A stretch of 64,000 nucleotides of DNA from Bacteroidota bacterium (GTDB lineage: Bacteria; Bacteroidota; Bacteroidia; Bacteroidales; Bacteroidaceae), in assembly GCA_023425865.1 (NCBI GenBank), contig JAFABV010000010.1:1-64000 (forward strand), written 5' to 3'. Within the stretch, counting starts at the first letter, position 1; every line of letters starts with the position of its first letter. A model generated the notes under the pieces. That model did not search any database, had not been told where the DNA came from, and saw nothing but the letters and a program-made list of their open reading frames with translations. Made by a program: the position numbers and the translations under genes. Positions 61,788 to 64,000 of this stretch are shown one piece after another.

Positions 61788-63929
61788 ATGAATATGAAAA
61801 AGATATTGTTGGCGGCAGTACTCATCCTGCCTCTACGGCTTGTTGCCAAAGAGCTGGCATGGTATAGTGGCGGGCATGTGGGCTACGCCGTGCAGAAGGT
61901 CTACGACCCCGTGGTGTCGAAAGCCTTAGACCTGTTTTCGTCGGATATGCTCGCCGTGACAGGCAAGCGTGCCGAGAAACGCGCCGATGGCTCTGTTGTC
62001 ATCTTTCAGATGGACAAACTCAACAACAAGGAGATGAAGAGCCTTGAGACTTTTGACGTGCCCTATACGAAGTTCATCACCCGCAGAGACGCTTTCTGGA
62101 TGGGTGTGCGTCGGGGTAAGGTGGTCATTGTGGGCAGCGACGGCAGGGGCACGGCTTACGGCATACTCGAACTCTCGCGCCGGGCAGGCGTGTCACCATG
62201 GATCTGGTGGGGCGACGCGAAGCCTGAGCGCCGGCAGCGGCTCACCATTGACGACCGCTTTGAAACCTTGCAAAGTCCGTCGGTGGAATACCGTGGGCTG
62301 TCGCTTGCTGACACCGAGTGGTCGACTAAGGTGTGGAGCCGCAGTCATACCGAGCCCCGGGTCAAAGGCCAACAACTGGGTCCCGGCTACTATCATAAGC
62401 TCTTTGAACTGATGCTGCGGCTGCGGGCCAACACGCTGATGGCCGCTGAGGGGGAGGGCAAGTCGGCGTTTCATGCCGTCAAGGGCAACCGTGAGGTGGC
62501 CGATTCGTTTGCCATCCACGTCGACCCCAAGGTCACCCTCACGTGGCGCGACGACAATTACGGCTACCTCACACATGGCGCCGACGCCGACCCTGCCACG
62601 GGGGGAGGTGTGTATTACCACCTGAGCTACGGTGGGGTGCCTCACGACTACCTCTGGTTGGCCACCACCCAGCCTGGTCTCATCTGCTCCGAACTGCAGT
62701 TAGCCTATGCTCGCAACGCCCGCCGGGCGTGGATAGCGCAAATTCACGACCCCAAGGTAGCGGCCTATCCGCTCAGCCTGTTTATGGATATGGCTTGGAA
62801 TATCACCAGCGCCTCCTCTCAAAACGTATCGGCTCACCTCGAACAATGGCTGTCCGCGCAGTTTGGCGAGTCGGTGGGCAAGCAGTTGCTCCAGCCCATG
62901 GCAGCCTTTTATCACCTTGTAGGAGTCCGCAAACCCGAGTTTATGGGCTGGGGGCAGGTGGCGTCGGCTGCCGGTCATTCTACCGATGGCATCGCCCCGA
63001 TACAAGATACCGAGTTCAGTGCCGATGAGTTTGGCAACGAACTCGAGCGCTATATCCAAAGTTATGAGGCCGTCAAGCAGCAGCTGCAACGCATCGAGTA
63101 CAACCTGCCGTCCGACCTTCAGTCTGCCTTCTTTGCCGCCGTCAAGTATCCGGTTTACGCCGCGGCGGCCATGGCCGTCAAGCAGTTGCAGGCTCAAGAG
63201 GCACGCCATATTGCCCGTAAGGAGAATTTCCACCGCGACGAGGACGCCTTGGAGTCGGCCGTGCGAAGCTGGAAAGCCTATCGTGAGATCGCGCTTCTTA
63301 CCGAGCAATACAACAAGCAGATGGCCGATGGTAAATGGCTGGGACTGATGAATATGGCTCCCCGCAACCTGCCGGTGTTCATGGCGCCCTTGCTGCCCGA
63401 CCAGTTGACGGCTGACGAGCTGAAGCAATACGACACGTATCAGCCCGAGCCCACCAGGATGGAACTTGACGGCTGCGTCGTCAAAAACGCCTACGACTAT
63501 ACCACGGCCACCGAGGGCACCACCGTCATCGATATGTTGGGTCACTCCATGCGTGCCGTGGCACTGCCCAAAGGCGGCAGCGTCAGCTATCGTTTCTTTG
63601 CCGACCGCGGCGACGCGGTATTGCGCACCGCGCTCATTCCCACGCATCCGCTCGATGGGGGCGACCTGCGTTACGCCGTCAGCGTTGACGGCGGCGAGCC
63701 GATAGTCTACTCCTTAAGCGAGGCCGCTCAGTCTGAACGTTGGAAAGTCAACGTGCTTCGAGGCCAGTCTATCCGCTCCGAGAATATCCGTCTGTCACAG
63801 GGTGCCCATACGCTCACCATTACCGCGCTCGATGACCACATACTGCTCGACCAGTGGATGATAGACTATGATACCGACCGCCTGTTCTATATGTTCCCGA
63901 TACAGCCTGCGTACGCAGGTGCCCGATAG
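61788..63929 (+). CDS. GH115-related protein with internal deletion
   Basis: A 713-aa exported protein with a signal peptide (MNMKKILLAAVLILPLRLVA). GH115 enzymes remove 4-O-methyl-glucuronic acid from xylan. The N-terminal domain (GRGTAYGILELSRRAGVSPWIWWGD), the barrel start (PSVEYRGLSLADTEWST, YYHKLFELMLRLRANTLMAA) and later parts (LTWRDDNYGYL, GGGVYYHLSYGGVPHDYLWLATTQPGLI, then the helical and C-terminal beta domains) are typical. Between VADSFAIHVD and PKVTLTWRDDNYGYL (residues about 240-250) roughly 120-140 residues found in full-length members are missing. These include the GSSHCEPM and MRGxHD segments that line the active site. The reading frame is intact across the gap. It is therefore probably inactive as a glucuronidase or altered in function. 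Confidence 0.78.
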   Translation: MNMKKILLAAVLILPLRLVAKELAWYSGGHVGYAVQKVYDPVVSKALDLFSSDMLAVTGKRAEKRADGSVVIFQMDKLNNKEMKSLETFDVPYTKFITRRDAFWMGVRRGKVVIVGSDGRGTAYGILELSRRAGVSPWIWWGDAKPERRQRLTIDDRFETLQSPSVEYRGLSLADTEWSTKVWSRSHTEPRVKGQQLGPGYYHKLFELMLRLRANTLMAAEGEGKSAFHAVKGNREVADSFAIHVDPKVTLTWRDDNYGYLTHGADADPATGGGVYYHLSYGGVPHDYLWLATTQPGLICSELQLAYARNARRAWIAQIHDPKVAAYPLSLFMDMAWNITSASSQNVSAHLEQWLSAQFGESVGKQLLQPMAAFYHLVGVRKPEFMGWGQVASAAGHSTDGIAPIQDTEFSADEFGNELERYIQSYEAVKQQLQRIEYNLPSDLQSAFFAAVKYPVYAAAAMAVKQLQAQEARHIARKENFHRDEDALESAVRSWKAYREIALLTEQYNKQMADGKWLGLMNMAPRNLPVFMAPLLPDQLTADELKQYDTYQPEPTRMELDGCVVKNAYDYTTATEGTTVIDMLGHSMRAVALPKGGSVSYRFFADRGDAVLRTALIPTHPLDGGDLRYAVSVDGGEPIVYSLSEAAQSERWKVNVLRGQSIRSENIRLSQGAHTLTITALDDHILLDQWMIDYDTDRLFYMFPIQPAYAGAR

Positions 63930-64000
63930 CGACTCAGTAGAAATAAGGTGGGGGCACTGCTTTTCCCATAGTGTGTCATGCAATTCGCGTGAAACACATG

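Overview
The window looks like chromosomal DNA of a member of the Bacteroidales, most likely Prevotella in the broad sense. Directly visible reasons: genes are preceded by TAnnTTTG -7 boxes (over twenty found, several with a TTG/TTTG 19-21 bp upstream) instead of -10/-35 sigma-70 boxes. There is a SusC/SusD pair, a fused MurF-Alr protein, a PorE-type type IX secretion lipoprotein, and Bacteroidales-specific families (DUF4476-like, DUF721 beside recF, a DUF6249-like/ECF sigma/small membrane protein set). No phage, integrase or intact insertion sequence was seen; most of the window is ordinary core genome with small catabolic islands.

Layout. 0.3-6.0 kb: an aldo/keto reductase broken by one amber codon and a YqhD-like alcohol dehydrogenase, divergent from an AraC regulator; then an outer-membrane barrel and FucP. 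6.2-8.7 kb: murF-alr. 8.9-13.0 kb: a likely uronate cassette of an orphan GatC-like PTS IIC permease, a KduI with a signal peptide, and an ExuT-like permease, with a low-complexity inverted repeat between the last two. 13.0-14.4 kb: a SusD scrap and a nitroreductase. 14.6-21.6 kb: nrdJ, folB, a periplasmic amidase, an MCE/MlaD protein, dnaA. 21.8-34.3 kb: a GH109-like oxidoreductase, a TonB receptor, a lipoprotein serpin, SusD, SusC, an exported Cys-nucleophile amidohydrolase and a DUF4476-like protein. 34.4-42.1 kb: recQ, recJ, a small unknown, ribH, a TPR protein, recF and a DUF721 protein. 42.2-50.0 kb: a four-gene strand run (M3 peptidase, dCMP deaminase, S41 protease, 5-formyl-THF cyclo-ligase) and a GH95 fucosidase. 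50.4-55.0 kb: a candidate small RNA, glmS, a GYF_2 membrane protein, tRNA-Val, an Lrp regulator and folA. 55.0-64.0 kb: an RsmF-like methyltransferase, the sigma-factor set, porE, mrp and a GH115 homologue with an internal deletion.

How genes fit together: GH95 plus FucP fit release and import of L-fucose. The lactaldehyde made in fucose breakdown could be a substrate for the YqhD-like/AKR pair (inference). KduI lies between two permeases and, if exported, would act before import. RecJ, RecQ and RecF belong to the RecF recombination pathway.

The most unusual structure is not a gene. Five intergenic arrays, each of four (once five) exact 23-bp periods, share one near-palindromic unit. They occur every 9.7-13.4 kb and all point the same way (3814, 13534, 26958, 38400, 50167). 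One of them sits inside a 535-bp segment bounded by 36/37-bp inverted repeats. I know of no described element of this form. A second candidate is a roughly 150-nt small RNA on the minus strand upstream of glmS.
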